Positions 1 to 9,425 of a stretch of 64,000 nt of DNA are shown here, piece by piece. The DNA lies in assembly GCF_023078355.1 (NCBI RefSeq), contig NZ_CP095552.1, forward strand, positions 3,162,001 through 3,226,000, given 5' to 3'. Source of the DNA: Gordonia hongkongensis. GTDB lineage: Bacteria > Actinomycetota > Actinomycetes > Mycobacteriales > Mycobacteriaceae. Position numbers and translations under genes: made by a program. Positions within the stretch are counted from its first letter, which is position 1, and each line of letters begins with the position of its first letter. Below the pieces are notes generated by a model. That model ran no database searches. It was given only the letters and a program-made list of their open reading frames with translations, and was not told the origin of the DNA.

Positions 1-15
1 TCGGCACCAGACGAG

Positions 16-47
16 AGAAGCCCTCCCGGTTTCCCGGGAGGGCTTCT
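16..47. terminator. Hairpin terminator downstream of rpsA
   Basis: A perfect 14-bp stem (16-29 with 34-47) closes on a TTTC loop. It lies 27 bases beyond the rpsA stop codon on the minus strand. No long U tract follows on either strand, as is common for actinobacterial hairpin terminators, so the call rests on stem strength and position. Confidence 0.7.
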
Positions 48-73
48 TCATGGTGCTCGGTGAGCGAGGCGTG

Positions 74-1552
74 TCAGGCGTTGCCCGACAGCTTCTCACG
101 CAGTGCGGCGAGCTGCTCGTCGCTGGCCAGCGAACCGCCGGCCGACGATCCGCCGGTCGAGCTGCTGCTCGACGACGATCCGCCGCGGCTCTCCGACGCC
201 GACGAGTAGTCGGTCGGGGCGTTGGCGGCCTCGGCGGCAGCAGCGGCGAACTTCTCCATCTGGGCGGTGTGCATCTTGTGGCGACGCTCGGCCTCGGCGT
301 ACCGGGCCTCCCATGCCTCACGCTGCTTCTCGAAGCCTTCGAGCCACTCGTTGGTCTCGGCGTCGAAGCCCTCGGGGAAGATGTAGTTGCCCTGCTCGTC
401 GTAGCTGTCGGCCATGCCGTACTTCGAGGGGTCGAACTCCTCGGTGTAGTCCTCGTTGGCCTGCTTCAGGCTCAGCGAGATCCGACGACGCTCCAGGTCG
501 ATGTCGATGACCTTGACCATCGCGTCGTCACCGACGGCGACGACCTGATCCGGCACCTCGACGTGGCGCTCGGCCAGCTCGGAGATGTGGACCAGACCCT
601 CGATGCCCTCGTCGACCCGGACGAACGCACCGAACGGCACCAGCTTGGTGACCTTGCCCGGCACGATCTGGCCGATGGCGTGGGTGCGGGCGAACTGGCG
701 CCAGGGATCTTCCTGAGTTGCCTTGAGCGACAGCGACACACGCTCGCGGTCCAGATCGACGTCGAGGACCTCGACGGTGACCTCGTCGCCGACGGCGACG
801 ACCTCGGACGGGTGATCGATGTGCTTCCAGGACAGCTCCGAGACGTGGACCAGACCGTCGACGCCGCCGAGATCGACGAACGCACCGAAGTTGACGATCG
901 AGGACACGACGCCCTTGCGGACCTGGCCCTTCTGCAGCTGGTGCAGGAACTCGCTGCGGACCTCGGACTGGGTCTGCTCGAGCCATGCGCGACGCGACAG
1001 GACCACGTTGTTGCGGTTCTTGTCGAGTTCGATGATCTTGGCCTCGATCTCCTTGCCGATGTACGGCTGCAGATCGCGGACGCGGCGCATCTCCACGAGC
1101 GATGCCGGGAGGAAGCCGCGCAGGCCGATGTCCAGGATCAGGCCGCCCTTGACGACCTCGATGACGGTGCCCTTGACGGCCTCGTCCTTCTCCTTGAGCT
1201 CCTCGATGGTGCCCCAAGCCCGCTCGTACTGCGCACGCTTCTTGGAGAGGATCAGACGGCCTTCTTTGTCCTCCTTGGTGAGGACCAGGGCTTCGACCTC
1301 GTCACCGACGTTGACGACCTCATTGGGGTCGACGTCGTGCTTGATCGACAGTTCGCGAGAAGGGATGACGCCTTCGGTCTTGTAACCGATGTCGAGCAGA
1401 ACCTCGTCCCGGTCGACCTTGACGATGGTGCCTTCCACGATGTCGCCATCGTTGAAGTACTTGATCGTGGAGTCGATGGCGGCGAGAAAGTCCTCGGCAG
1501 TGCCGATGTCATTGACGGCTACTTGCGGCGAGGTGATCGTGGGGGACGACAT
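74..1552 (-). CDS. rpsA: 30S ribosomal protein S1
   Basis: RpsA helps the 30S subunit bind and unfold mRNA. The 492-residue product has four consecutive S1 (OB-fold) repeats, roughly residues 32-105, 120-190, 205-275 and 292-362. They are recognisable by phrases such as VDRDEVLLDIGYKTEGV and VNFGAFVDLGGVDGLVHVSEL. An acidic linker follows, then a low-complexity Ser/Gly/Ala tail, as in actinobacterial RpsA, which has fewer S1 repeats than the six-repeat E. coli protein. The reading frame is open 28 codons further upstream, but the ATG at 1552 (MSSPTITSPQ) is chosen because the upstream residues do not resemble the family. The gene appears monocistronic here, with a strong hairpin after it. Confidence 0.97.
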   Translation of the reverse strand: MSSPTITSPQVAVNDIGTAEDFLAAIDSTIKYFNDGDIVEGTIVKVDRDEVLLDIGYKTEGVIPSRELSIKHDVDPNEVVNVGDEVEALVLTKEDKEGRLILSKKRAQYERAWGTIEELKEKDEAVKGTVIEVVKGGLILDIGLRGFLPASLVEMRRVRDLQPYIGKEIEAKIIELDKNRNNVVLSRRAWLEQTQSEVRSEFLHQLQKGQVRKGVVSSIVNFGAFVDLGGVDGLVHVSELSWKHIDHPSEVVAVGDEVTVEVLDVDLDRERVSLSLKATQEDPWRQFARTHAIGQIVPGKVTKLVPFGAFVRVDEGIEGLVHISELAERHVEVPDQVVAVGDDAMVKVIDIDLERRRISLSLKQANEDYTEEFDPSKYGMADSYDEQGNYIFPEGFDAETNEWLEGFEKQREAWEARYAEAERRHKMHTAQMEKFAAAAAEAANAPTDYSSASESRGGSSSSSSSTGGSSAGGSLASDEQLAALREKLSGNA

Positions 1553-1777
1553 ATGTTGAGTTGCTCCGGACAGGTGTGTAGTAGGTACGATTCTGCAAAG
1601 CTCTGTTGATCGACACCACCTGGACCGGCCTGTCACCGGTCAGGGCAGGTGCGAACCGCGCGTCATCGGGCACACGCGCGTGTAGAAGCCTACTCTAGCG
1701 GCATTGTGCTGGGCAAATGGCTCGTCTCACGAGGCCGCCAGGACGTGCGGCCCGACGGGAGATGAGACGATCCCCAC

Positions 1778-2356
1778 GTGGCGCACTCACTCGAACTGCT
1801 CCTCGACGACTCGTCCGACCAGCAGGTTCGGGCCGAATGGGACGCCCTCGCCGCTGCCGGACTCCCCCATCAGGGTCGCGTCGCGTGGCCGACGAATCGG
1901 CCCCACGTGACGCTGGTGGCCGCGTCCCGGATCGACGGGAACGCCGATGCGGCACTGGCCGCGGTCGCCATGCGCCTGCCGGTGGGCATGCGGCTCGGCG
2001 CTCCGATCGTCTTCGGCGGCGGTCTACGATCCACGCTCGCGCGGCTCGTGGTGCCGTCGAGCGAACTACTGTCGGTCCACGCCCAGGTCTCGCGGCTATC
2101 CGCCGAATTCGTCGACCCCGAGCCGGCCGACACGGCGACAGCCTCGACCGATGGTCGCCGAATGCCGTTCGCGCACACCACTCCCGGGCAGTGGACCCCG
2201 CACGTCACCCTCGCGCGGCGGATGGACGCCGAACAGCTCGTCCGCGCCTTCGACATCCTCGACATACGCGCCGAGATCGTCGGCGAGTTCACCGCACTGC
2301 GACGCTGGGACCCAGATGCGGGAACCGACGTCGTGCTCGCGGGGCGGGCCTGCTGA
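1778..2356 (+). CDS. 2H phosphoesterase (2'-5' RNA ligase family)
   Basis: The 192-residue protein carries the two H-x-T motifs that define the 2H phosphoesterase superfamily: PHVTL at about residues 42-46 (His43, Thr45) and PHVTLARR at about 141-148 (His142, Thr144). The two histidines form the active site that hydrolyses or transfers 2',3'-cyclic phosphate or 2'-5' linkages. Family members act on RNA ends or small cyclic nucleotides, but the substrate here cannot be read from sequence. There is no signal peptide, so it is cytosolic. It is divergent from rpsA and convergent with the small Cys-rich gene at 2370, 13 bases away. Confidence 0.85.
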   Translation: MAHSLELLLDDSSDQQVRAEWDALAAAGLPHQGRVAWPTNRPHVTLVAASRIDGNADAALAAVAMRLPVGMRLGAPIVFGGGLRSTLARLVVPSSELLSVHAQVSRLSAEFVDPEPADTATASTDGRRMPFAHTTPGQWTPHVTLARRMDAEQLVRAFDILDIRAEIVGEFTALRRWDPDAGTDVVLAGRAC

Positions 2357-2369
2357 TCGCGCTGCGGAG

Positions 2370-2549
2370 TCAGACGGAGGAGCCGCCGTTCCCCCGTCGG
2401 CCCGGCAACGCGCCGAGTAGCCGACGAAGCCGGGAGTCCGGACGGAACCGCGGGCAGGACCGCTCGCCGCAGAGCGCGCAATCCGTACCCGTCCGGTAGT
2501 GCTCGTGAGCCGATCGGTCGTGACCGCATCGGCAAGTCTGGTCGCCCAC
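2370..2549 (-). CDS. Small Cys-rich, probably zinc-binding protein
   Basis: This is a short 59-residue protein read from a GTG at 2549. A TTG at 2567 is an alternative start. It begins with a compact metal-site-like pattern, C-x-C-G-H, followed by CALC, then a further Cys in SCPRF, and ends in a basic Arg-rich tail. The spacing suggests a zinc ribbon. I recall similar short proteins in related actinobacteria but can name no function. Support comes from conserved-looking Cys/His spacing and convergent placement against the 2H gene. The start codon is uncertain. Confidence 0.5.
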   Translation of the reverse strand: MGDQTCRCGHDRSAHEHYRTGTDCALCGERSCPRFRPDSRLRRLLGALPGRRGNGGSSV

Positions 2550-2709
2550 GGCGCTCAGGTTACCCAAGCAGGGTCTTCGGACCCGGGGTCGTCGAAGGTT
2601 GTGACCCACGTCGTCGCCACGGCGACGAGCGCGTCCCACCGGCACCGGGTGAAGAACTCCGAGATCACGATGAGAGTGACTTGAGAGCCCACGGCCCGAT
2701 GATCTGGGC

Positions 2710-3807
2710 ATGACCGAAACACTGAGATCCTCCACCGACCGACCAGCACCGAGCGCCGACGAGTTCGCCGAACGACTCTTCGGTTCGACGCTCGCCACCG
2801 CCGAGACCATGAGCGTGTACCTCGGCGAGCGCCTCGGGTGGTACCGATGCCTGGCCGAATCGGGACCCCTCACCGCCGACGGGTTGGCCGAACGAACCGA
2901 CACCAACGCACGCTATGCCCGGGAATGGCTGGAGATGCAGAGCGCCTTCGGCATTCTCGACGCGGACCTGACCACCCGGCCGCACACCTTCGCGATCTCG
3001 CCGGGCGTCGCCGAGGTACTCACCGACACCACCAGCCTGTCGTACCTCGGCGCCCTCCCCCGCATGTTCGCAGCGTCGGCACGCCATCTGCCGGAGTTGC
3101 TCGATGCCTACCGGAACGGTGGGGGCGTGAGCTGGGAAACCCTGGGCGCCGACGCGCGAGAGTGCCAGGCCGATCTCAACCGGCCCTGGTTCGACGCACG
3201 CCTCGCGCCCGCGCTGGCGGGTGTCGAAGCCCTGCACGAGCGGTTGTCCCGGCCCGGGGCGCGGATCGCCGACGTCGGGTTCGGAGCGGGCCACTCGACC
3301 ATCGCACTCGCGCGGGCCTACCCGGAGGCCACCTTCATCGGGCTCGACGTCGACGAGGCGTCGGTACGGATGGCCCGTGCGCATGCCGAGGCGGCGGGTG
3401 TCACCGACCGCGTGACGTTCCTCGTCGCCGACGGCGACGAGGCCGCGGCGCACGCCCCGTTCGACGCCGCCTTCGCGTTCGAGTGCCTACACGACATGCC
3501 GCGGCCGGTCGAGGTCCTCGCCGCGGTCCGGCGCGCACTGGCGCCCGGAGCTTCGCTGATCGTCATGGACGAAGCCGTATCCGACGAGTTCGACGGTCCC
3601 GCAGACGATCTCGACAAGATCATGTACGGGTTCTCGTTGCTGGTGTGTCTGCCGGACTCGATGAGTTCACCACCGTCCGCGGCCACCGGCACGGTGTTCC
3701 GACCGTCGACGCTGCGTCGGTACGCGCACGACGCGGGTTACGCGGGCGTGACGGTCCTACCCATCGAGGACTTCAGCTTCTTCCGCTTCTACGAGCTGAC
3801 GACCTGA
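2710..3807 (+). CDS. SAM-dependent methyltransferase with N-terminal winged helix
   Basis: This 365-residue protein has two parts. Residues about 20-110 look like a winged-helix domain of the kind found in O-methyltransferase-like proteins (LAERTDTNARYAREWLEMQ). A Rossmann class I methyltransferase domain follows, with motif I IADVGFGAGHST near residue 187 and an acidic FIGLDVDEASV strand after it. The arrangement resembles mycobacterial Rv2258c-like proteins, which are predicted SAM-dependent methyltransferases without a firm substrate. Its last 51 bases overlap, tail to tail, the end of the AfsR-like regulator on the other strand. Together with the methyltransferase at 6789, it suggests a small locus around that regulator. 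Confidence 0.85.
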   Translation: MTETLRSSTDRPAPSADEFAERLFGSTLATAETMSVYLGERLGWYRCLAESGPLTADGLAERTDTNARYAREWLEMQSAFGILDADLTTRPHTFAISPGVAEVLTDTTSLSYLGALPRMFAASARHLPELLDAYRNGGGVSWETLGADARECQADLNRPWFDARLAPALAGVEALHERLSRPGARIADVGFGAGHSTIALARAYPEATFIGLDVDEASVRMARAHAEAAGVTDRVTFLVADGDEAAAHAPFDAAFAFECLHDMPRPVEVLAAVRRALAPGASLIVMDEAVSDEFDGPADDLDKIMYGFSLLVCLPDSMSSPPSAATGTVFRPSTLRRYAHDAGYAGVTVLPIEDFSFFRFYELTT

Positions 3808-6771
3808 CCCCGCCGGTGCGCGCCCGGCCCGCAACGAGGTGACGGCGACGTCGACGACATCGGACGGAGCCGTGGCGGCACCGGTCGCGACGAGATCGTC
3901 CGTCACCGCCTCGCCCAGCGCGGCTCGGATTCGATTCTCGACGGAACCAAGTCGCCCGACGTCGTTCCCGAACGGATCGGACCCGGCCACCTCGTGTGCT
4001 CGCCGGGTGGCACCGAGGATCAGAGCGGCCTGTTCGCACCGCCCGAGATCGACCAGGACGTCGATCACAGAGCGCAGGGTCACCCACTGATTCGTCCAGT
4101 TTCCCGCTTGCCGAAAATGCTCGAGCACCTCCACGTACGACCGGGCGGCGGCGTCGGTTGCGCCGGAACGGGCCTCGATCGACGCCCGCGACGCCATCGC
4201 CACCCCGAGCAGATACCGGTCACCGTGCCGGCGCGCGGACTCGATGGCACCCTCGAGGAGTTGCCGCGCCCGCCCGGGATCGGCGTCGAGCAGACACTCG
4301 CCGGACACGTAGCGACACCAGGCCGCGACAACGTCTTCACCCGCTGTGGCACAGGCGATCTCGAGGGACCGCGCAGCCGGGTACGCGTCCTCGCCGCGGT
4401 AGGCGCGGATGAGCAGTGCACTGATGTCGGCCATGTGCGCCGCCCCCGGCATCCCGGCCGCCAGTGCGAGTTCGCGGAACGTCCGCGCGTCGTCGAGCGC
4501 AGTGTCGAGATCCCCCTGAAACAGGCCGATGTCCACGAGCATCATGTGGAGGTAGACGCGGACCGACGGGTCTGGGCCGGCGTCGAGGCCCCGGCGCGTG
4601 CACCGCCGCGCGGTCGGCAGGTCGCCATCGAAGCGGGCACCGCCGGCCGACACCGCCCACACCGCGGACCCGAGCGACGAGTCGTCGTGACGGTCGATGA
4701 GCATCCGCGCCCATGCGGTGACCTCCGGACTCATGGTCAGTTCGAGGAAGGGGATCGACCCCTGCAGGATCGTGTCGGCGAGAGCGGGATCGTGAACACT
4801 CGCATGGTCGATCGCCTGCCGCACGTCATCGAGCCGTTCATCGATCAGGCGCGCGGCGTCGAGGTGTCCGCGACCGTAGACCTCGCACCCCAACGGACCG
4901 AGCCAATCCGCGACCCACGCGGTGTGCGCACACCGCGCACCGTCGAGGGCGTCCCGACTCGCCAGTGCATCGATACCGAAGGCACGCAACGTCTCCAAGA
5001 GGAGGTAGCCCCCCGGATCGACCGACACCATGCACGCGTCGACCAGTTCGGCCATCGCATCGGCCACGTCTTCGCGGTCCAGCACTCCCGTCGCCGCGGC
5101 CAGGAACTCCGCATCGTCGAGTCCGAACCGGGAGGGGAAGATGCTGAGGACGTCGAACAGACCACGCGCCGAGTCGCTCAGCAGTCCATAGGACCAGTCG
5201 ACGAGTGCGTGCAGGCTCCGGTGCCGGGGCGCGATCCCGCGCGGACCGCGCAGGACCCGGAAACGCCAGTGCAGTCGGTCGACGAGCACTGCCGGCGGTA
5301 TCGCGCGCGCCTTCGTCGCCGCGAGCTCGACGCCGAGCGGCAGGCCGTCGAGCCGTCGGCAGATCTCCGCGATCGCCGGCGCCGTTGCTTCGTTCAGCTC
5401 GAAGCGTGGATCGCGTGCCCGGGCACGGACACAGAACAGCCGGACGGCATCCGACGACTCGATGGCGGCGGGCGCCGCATCCACGTCCGGCACCGGAAGT
5501 GGATCAAGGGAGATGATCTGTTCGGCGGCAATTCCCAGCGGCACCCGTGAGGTCGCGAGCACCGTGATATCGGGGCACCGATCCTGCAGCGCGACAACGA
5601 GTTCGACCGCTGCCTCGAGGACGTGCTCACAATTGTCGAGCACGAGCAGTCCGCGTCGACCGGTCAGCGCGCCGGTGAGTGCGTCCAGGGCCGCGACATC
5701 GCGACGCATCGACAGGCCCGTCGCCGAAGCCACCAGGTGCACCACCGCGTCGCGGCTCGCGACCGCTGCCAGTTCGGCGAACCAGACGGGACGGTCACTC
5801 GCCGACCGGACATGGTGCCGGACAAGCGCCGTCTTGCCGACACCACCGGGGCCGAGGACCGTGACGACCCCGCGTCCCCGCACGGTTGCCGTCAGGCCCG
5901 TCAGGTCGGCATCCCGGCCTATCAGCTGGCCCGAATCATGGTTCGCCGCGCCGATTTCGGTATGTGGTACCGCGACTGTTCCGGCCGGCCGCCGATCCCC
6001 GCGGACGCGGCGCGGCGGCGGGTCCCCGTCGAGGATGCGGGCATGCAGCTCGCGGACCGACGGGGCCGGGTCCGTGCCGAGATCCTCCGCGAGGCGTCGA
6101 CGCAACCGTTGGTAGGCATCGAGCGCCTCGGCCGCACGATCCGTCCGCCACAGCGCCGCCATGACCCGGAGGTGGAGCCCCTCGCGATAGGGATGATCAT
6201 CGACGAAGGGCAGCAGCCGGACATAGGCGTCTTCCGGACGGCCGAGGGTGACCAGGGCATCGGCAGCTGTCTCCGCGGCCAGGACACGCCGTTCGAGGAG
6301 CGCCCCGACCTCCGGCTGCGCCCAGGCACAGTCGGCGAACTCGCCGTATGGCGTTCCATGCCACAGACTCTCGGCCTGGTCGAGCAGATCGACAGCCAGC
6401 TGGGGCTCGGCATCGACGACGGCGACGGCCCGTGCCACGGTGTCGTCGAAGAGCAGTGTGTCGACATCGGTCCGATCGACGATGAGCGTGTACCCGGGCG
6501 CGGTCGTGACGACTCGCAGACGGCCGTCGACCTGACGTCGCCGCAAGGTGGTTCGTAGTCGGAAGACGAGGTTGTGCAGGGCCGACTCCGGGGTGGCCGG
6601 CGGCGCGTCGGGCCACAGGATGTCGGTCAGCCAGTCCACATCGGCCACCGCATTCGCGCGCGATGCCAGGGCGGCGAGCAGACAGCGGAGGCGAGGCGTG
6701 CCGAACTGCGGTCGGGACACACCCGCGTCATCCGGTGTGTCCACCGGACCCAGCAGAGTGAGACAGACCAT
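3757..6771 (-). CDS. AfsR/SARP-type regulator with BTAD, NB-ARC and TPR-like domains
   Basis: The 1004-residue protein has the AfsR layout. An N-terminal OmpR-like winged helix (residues about 1-95) is followed by a bacterial transcriptional activation domain (about 100-245, ending GTDPAPSVRELHARIL). Next comes a P-loop NB-ARC ATPase with Walker A GPGGVGKT near 310 and Walker B LLVLDNCEH near 375, and then a long helical TPR-like C-terminus. Such proteins are ATP-dependent activators, often of secondary metabolism, but no biosynthetic cluster is visible here. The ATG at 6771 is chosen because VCLTLLGPV begins the DNA-binding domain. This start lies only 17 bases from the divergent methyltransferase start at 6789, so the two promoters must overlap or lie within the coding regions. 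Confidence 0.93.
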   Translation of the reverse strand: MVCLTLLGPVDTPDDAGVSRPQFGTPRLRCLLAALASRANAVADVDWLTDILWPDAPPATPESALHNLVFRLRTTLRRRQVDGRLRVVTTAPGYTLIVDRTDVDTLLFDDTVARAVAVVDAEPQLAVDLLDQAESLWHGTPYGEFADCAWAQPEVGALLERRVLAAETAADALVTLGRPEDAYVRLLPFVDDHPYREGLHLRVMAALWRTDRAAEALDAYQRLRRRLAEDLGTDPAPSVRELHARILDGDPPPRRVRGDRRPAGTVAVPHTEIGAANHDSGQLIGRDADLTGLTATVRGRGVVTVLGPGGVGKTALVRHHVRSASDRPVWFAELAAVASRDAVVHLVASATGLSMRRDVAALDALTGALTGRRGLLVLDNCEHVLEAAVELVVALQDRCPDITVLATSRVPLGIAAEQIISLDPLPVPDVDAAPAAIESSDAVRLFCVRARARDPRFELNEATAPAIAEICRRLDGLPLGVELAATKARAIPPAVLVDRLHWRFRVLRGPRGIAPRHRSLHALVDWSYGLLSDSARGLFDVLSIFPSRFGLDDAEFLAAATGVLDREDVADAMAELVDACMVSVDPGGYLLLETLRAFGIDALASRDALDGARCAHTAWVADWLGPLGCEVYGRGHLDAARLIDERLDDVRQAIDHASVHDPALADTILQGSIPFLELTMSPEVTAWARMLIDRHDDSSLGSAVWAVSAGGARFDGDLPTARRCTRRGLDAGPDPSVRVYLHMMLVDIGLFQGDLDTALDDARTFRELALAAGMPGAAHMADISALLIRAYRGEDAYPAARSLEIACATAGEDVVAAWCRYVSGECLLDADPGRARQLLEGAIESARRHGDRYLLGVAMASRASIEARSGATDAAARSYVEVLEHFRQAGNWTNQWVTLRSVIDVLVDLGRCEQAALILGATRRAHEVAGSDPFGNDVGRLGSVENRIRAALGEAVTDDLVATGAATAPSDVVDVAVTSLRAGRAPAGSGRQLVEAEEAEVLDG

Positions 6772-6788
6772 GGCCTTATCATCGCAGG

Positions 6789-7652
6789 ATGTCCCCCAAC
6801 CAGGCGGAATCCGAACAAACGACATCGAACGGCCCGGGGTCGAGCCGTCCCCCGAGGATCCTCGGCGACGTGGACTCCGCGACCAGCGACCGTGCCAGCC
6901 GGTGGTGGTGGGATCACGACGCGGAGAACTATCACGTCGAGCACGGCGACTTTCTCGGTGCCCATGCCGCAGGCGGGGATTTCGTATGGTGTCCGGAGGG
7001 TTTACGCGAGGCCGATGTCGGGCTCCTGGGGGACATCGAGGACCAGGACATCCTCGAAATCGGCTGCGGTTCGGCGCCCTGTGCCCGGTGGCTGGCCGCG
7101 CACGGCGCGCGCGCAGTCGGCGTCGACCTGTCGCGGCGGATGCTGGGCATCGGACTCGACGCGATGGCGGCGGAAGGCGTGCGGGTCCCGCTCGTCCAGG
7201 CGACCGCCGAGACCCTGCCCTTCGCGGCCGCGTCGTTCGACGCCGCCTGTTCGGCCTTCGGCGCGGTACCGTTCGTCGCCGACTCGGCCGGGGTGATGAA
7301 CGAGGTCGCACGGGTGCTGAAGCCCGGTGGGCGTTGGGTTTTCGCCGTCAATCATCCGATGCGCTGGATGTTCCTCGACGATCCCGGGCCGGAGGGCCTG
7401 ACCGTACGGATCCCCTATTTCAACCGCACGCCGTACACCGAGACCGATGCCGACGGAACGTTGACCTACGTCGAGCACCACCGCACCATCGGTGACCGTG
7501 TTCGCGAACTCCGGGCCGCCGGGTTCATTCTCGACGACGTCATCGAACCCGAGTGGCCGGACGGTTTCGACCGCACCTGGGGGCAATGGAGCCCGTTGCG
7601 CGGCAGCTACTTTCCGGGAACAGCCATATTCTGCAGCCACAAGGCCGACTAG
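6789..7652 (+). CDS. Class I SAM-dependent methyltransferase
   Basis: The protein has 287 residues. After a polar N-terminal 35 residues comes RWWWDHDAENYHVEHGDF, then the SAM-binding motif ILEIGCGSAPCARWLA at about residues 85-100, the acidic VGVDLS loop, and a methyltransferase 11-type core with FDAACSAFGAVPFV. The family phrase WCPEGL resembles the mycobacterial Rv3030 group, which is associated with methylglucose lipopolysaccharide. The neighbouring genes of that pathway are absent here, so the substrate is unknown. It is divergent from the AfsR-like gene and converges on the ABC transporter, 6 bases after its stop. Confidence 0.9.
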   Translation: MSPNQAESEQTTSNGPGSSRPPRILGDVDSATSDRASRWWWDHDAENYHVEHGDFLGAHAAGGDFVWCPEGLREADVGLLGDIEDQDILEIGCGSAPCARWLAAHGARAVGVDLSRRMLGIGLDAMAAEGVRVPLVQATAETLPFAAASFDAACSAFGAVPFVADSAGVMNEVARVLKPGGRWVFAVNHPMRWMFLDDPGPEGLTVRIPYFNRTPYTETDADGTLTYVEHHRTIGDRVRELRAAGFILDDVIEPEWPDGFDRTWGQWSPLRGSYFPGTAIFCSHKAD

Positions 7653-7658
7653 CGGCGC

Positions 7659-8465
7659 TCACAGCAGCTTCGACAAGAACTCCCGGGTCCGCTGTTCTCT
7701 CGGATCGGCGAGGACCTGACGAGGGTTCCCCTTCTCCACGACGACGCCGCCGTCCATGAACACGAGCTGGTCGGCGACTTCCCGGGCAAAACCCATCTCG
7801 TGCGTGACGACCAGCATGGTCATGCCCGACGCAGCCAGCTCACGCATCACCTTCAGGACATCGCCGACGAGTTCGGGGTCGAGCGCCGAGGTGGGTTCGT
7901 CGAACAACATGAGTTTGGGGTCCATCGCGAGCGCACGCGCGATGGCGACACGCTGTTGCTGGCCACCCGACAGCTGGGCCGGATAGGCGTCGGCCCGGTC
8001 GGACAGGCCGACCCGGTCCAGCAGGTAGCGGGCTTTGTCGACCGCCTCCGAACGCGACTGACGCTTTACCTGCATCGGCGCCTCGATCACGTTCTCGAGG
8101 GCCGTGCGGTGCGGGAACAGATTGAAATGCTGGAACACCATGCCGATGTCGCGTCGCTGGGTCGCCGCGTCCTTGGCACTCATCTCGTGGAGCTTGCCGT
8201 TGCGTTCCCGGTAGCCGATCAGATCACCGTCGACGTAGAGCCGGCCGGCGTTGACGACTTCGAGGTGGTTCACACAGCGGAGGAACGTGGACTTCCCCGA
8301 TCCCGACGGACCGATGAGACACAGCACCTCGCCGCGCGCCACCTCCAGCGAGATCCCCTTGAGGACCTGGACCGAACCGAAGCTCTTGCAGACCCGGTCG
8401 GCCACCACCATCGGCGGCGGCGATCCGCCGGCGGCCGGTGCGGCCGTGTCTTCTGCGGGACTCAT
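7659..8465 (-). CDS. Polar amino-acid ABC transporter ATP-binding protein
   Basis: This GlnQ/HisP-type ATPase has 268 residues. Walker [10 protein letters not shown] is at residues 52-60, the Q-loop [10 protein letters not shown] near 115, the signature LSGGQQQR near 162, Walker [14 protein letters not shown] near 183, and the switch His in VVTHEMGF. The ATG at 8465 is preferred because it overlaps the permease stop by four bases (ATGA), giving a coupled three-gene operon read from binding protein to permease to ATPase. The substrate is probably a polar or charged amino acid, inferred from family only. Confidence 0.95.
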   Translation of the reverse strand: MSPAEDTAAPAAGGSPPPMVVADRVCKSFGSVQVLKGISLEVARGEVLCLIGPSGSGKSTFLRCVNHLEVVNAGRLYVDGDLIGYRERNGKLHEMSAKDAATQRRDIGMVFQHFNLFPHRTALENVIEAPMQVKRQSRSEAVDKARYLLDRVGLSDRADAYPAQLSGGQQQRVAIARALAMDPKLMLFDEPTSALDPELVGDVLKVMRELAASGMTMLVVTHEMGFAREVADQLVFMDGGVVVEKGNPRQVLADPREQRTREFLSKLL

Positions 8466-9424
8466 GCCTTCTCTCCCCCTGCCGGCCCGGCGGCGCCGCC
8501 GGGCGCAGTGGCCGCGCCGTCGGCCATCGTCTTGAGTTGCCGCGCCGTGAGCTGTCGGGTCGCGCCCTTCGCGTAGTAGCGCTCCACGTAGTACTGGCCC
8601 ACCATCAGGACGCTGGTGATGACGAGGTACCACGTGGACGCGACGAGAAGCAGCGGGATCGGCTCGAAGATCACGCCCGAGATGTCCCGCTGTCGTCCGT
8701 AGAGGTCGAGGGTGAGCGGCACCGCCGCCACCAGGCTCGTGGTCTTGAGCATGCTGATCAGCTCGTTGCCGGTGGGCGGGATGATCACCCGCATGGCCTG
8801 GGGCAGCACCGTTCGTCGCATGGTCTGCGCCCACGACATACCCAGTGCCACCGACGCCTCGGTCTGTCCTTCACCGACCGAGGACACACCGGCGCGGACG
8901 ATCTCGGCCATGTACGCGGCCTCGTTCAGGCCGAGTCCGATGACCGCGAAGAGGAACGCGGCGTTGAGCGTCTGGATGTCGAGCGACACGAACTGGTGCA
9001 CGAACGGGATGCCGAGGTCGATCTGCTTGTAGATCGCCGGGAACAGGCCCCAGAAGACCAGCTGCACGTACACGGGGGTGCCGCGGAACACCCACAGATA
9101 CACCCACGAGGTCCCGCGCAACACCGGGTTCGGGCTCAGCCGCATGATCGCGAGGACGACGCCGAGCACGATGGCGATGGTCATCGACAGCAGGGTCAGC
9201 GCGAGCGTGTAACCGACCCCCGACAGGATCCGCGAGTCGAAGAGATAGTTGCCGTACGTGCCCCAGCTGTAGGCCTCGTTGGTGGCGGCACCGTAGACGA
9301 ACAGTGCACCCAGCACGACTATGATCACCGCCGCGACCCACTGTCCGGGACGACGGAGCGGAACCGCCTGGATCGGTTCGGGTTCGTCCGGCGGGGAGGC
9401 GGCGGTGCTGTGCGGTGACGTCAT
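8462..9424 (-). CDS. Polar amino-acid ABC transporter permease (HisM/GlnP family)
   Basis: The 320-residue integral membrane protein has a cytoplasmic N-terminal tail of about 27 residues, then several membrane segments starting at [16 protein letters not shown]. It carries the permease signature for binding the ATPase, [16 protein letters not shown] followed by [12 protein letters not shown]. Only one permease is present, so it probably works as a homodimer. The C-terminus is a polar Ala/Gly-rich tail. One base separates it from the upstream lipoprotein gene, and its stop overlaps the ATPase start. Confidence 0.95.
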   Translation of the reverse strand: MTSPHSTAASPPDEPEPIQAVPLRRPGQWVAAVIIVVLGALFVYGAATNEAYSWGTYGNYLFDSRILSGVGYTLALTLLSMTIAIVLGVVLAIMRLSPNPVLRGTSWVYLWVFRGTPVYVQLVFWGLFPAIYKQIDLGIPFVHQFVSLDIQTLNAAFLFAVIGLGLNEAAYMAEIVRAGVSSVGEGQTEASVALGMSWAQTMRRTVLPQAMRVIIPPTGNELISMLKTTSLVAAVPLTLDLYGRQRDISGVIFEPIPLLLVASTWYLVITSVLMVGQYYVERYYAKGATRQLTARQLKTMADGAATAPGGAAGPAGGEKA

Positions 9425-9425
9425 G

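Noticed and set aside
50..1609. Long plus-strand open frame opposite rpsA
   Set aside because: High-GC shadow of a well-supported gene, with no family motifs.
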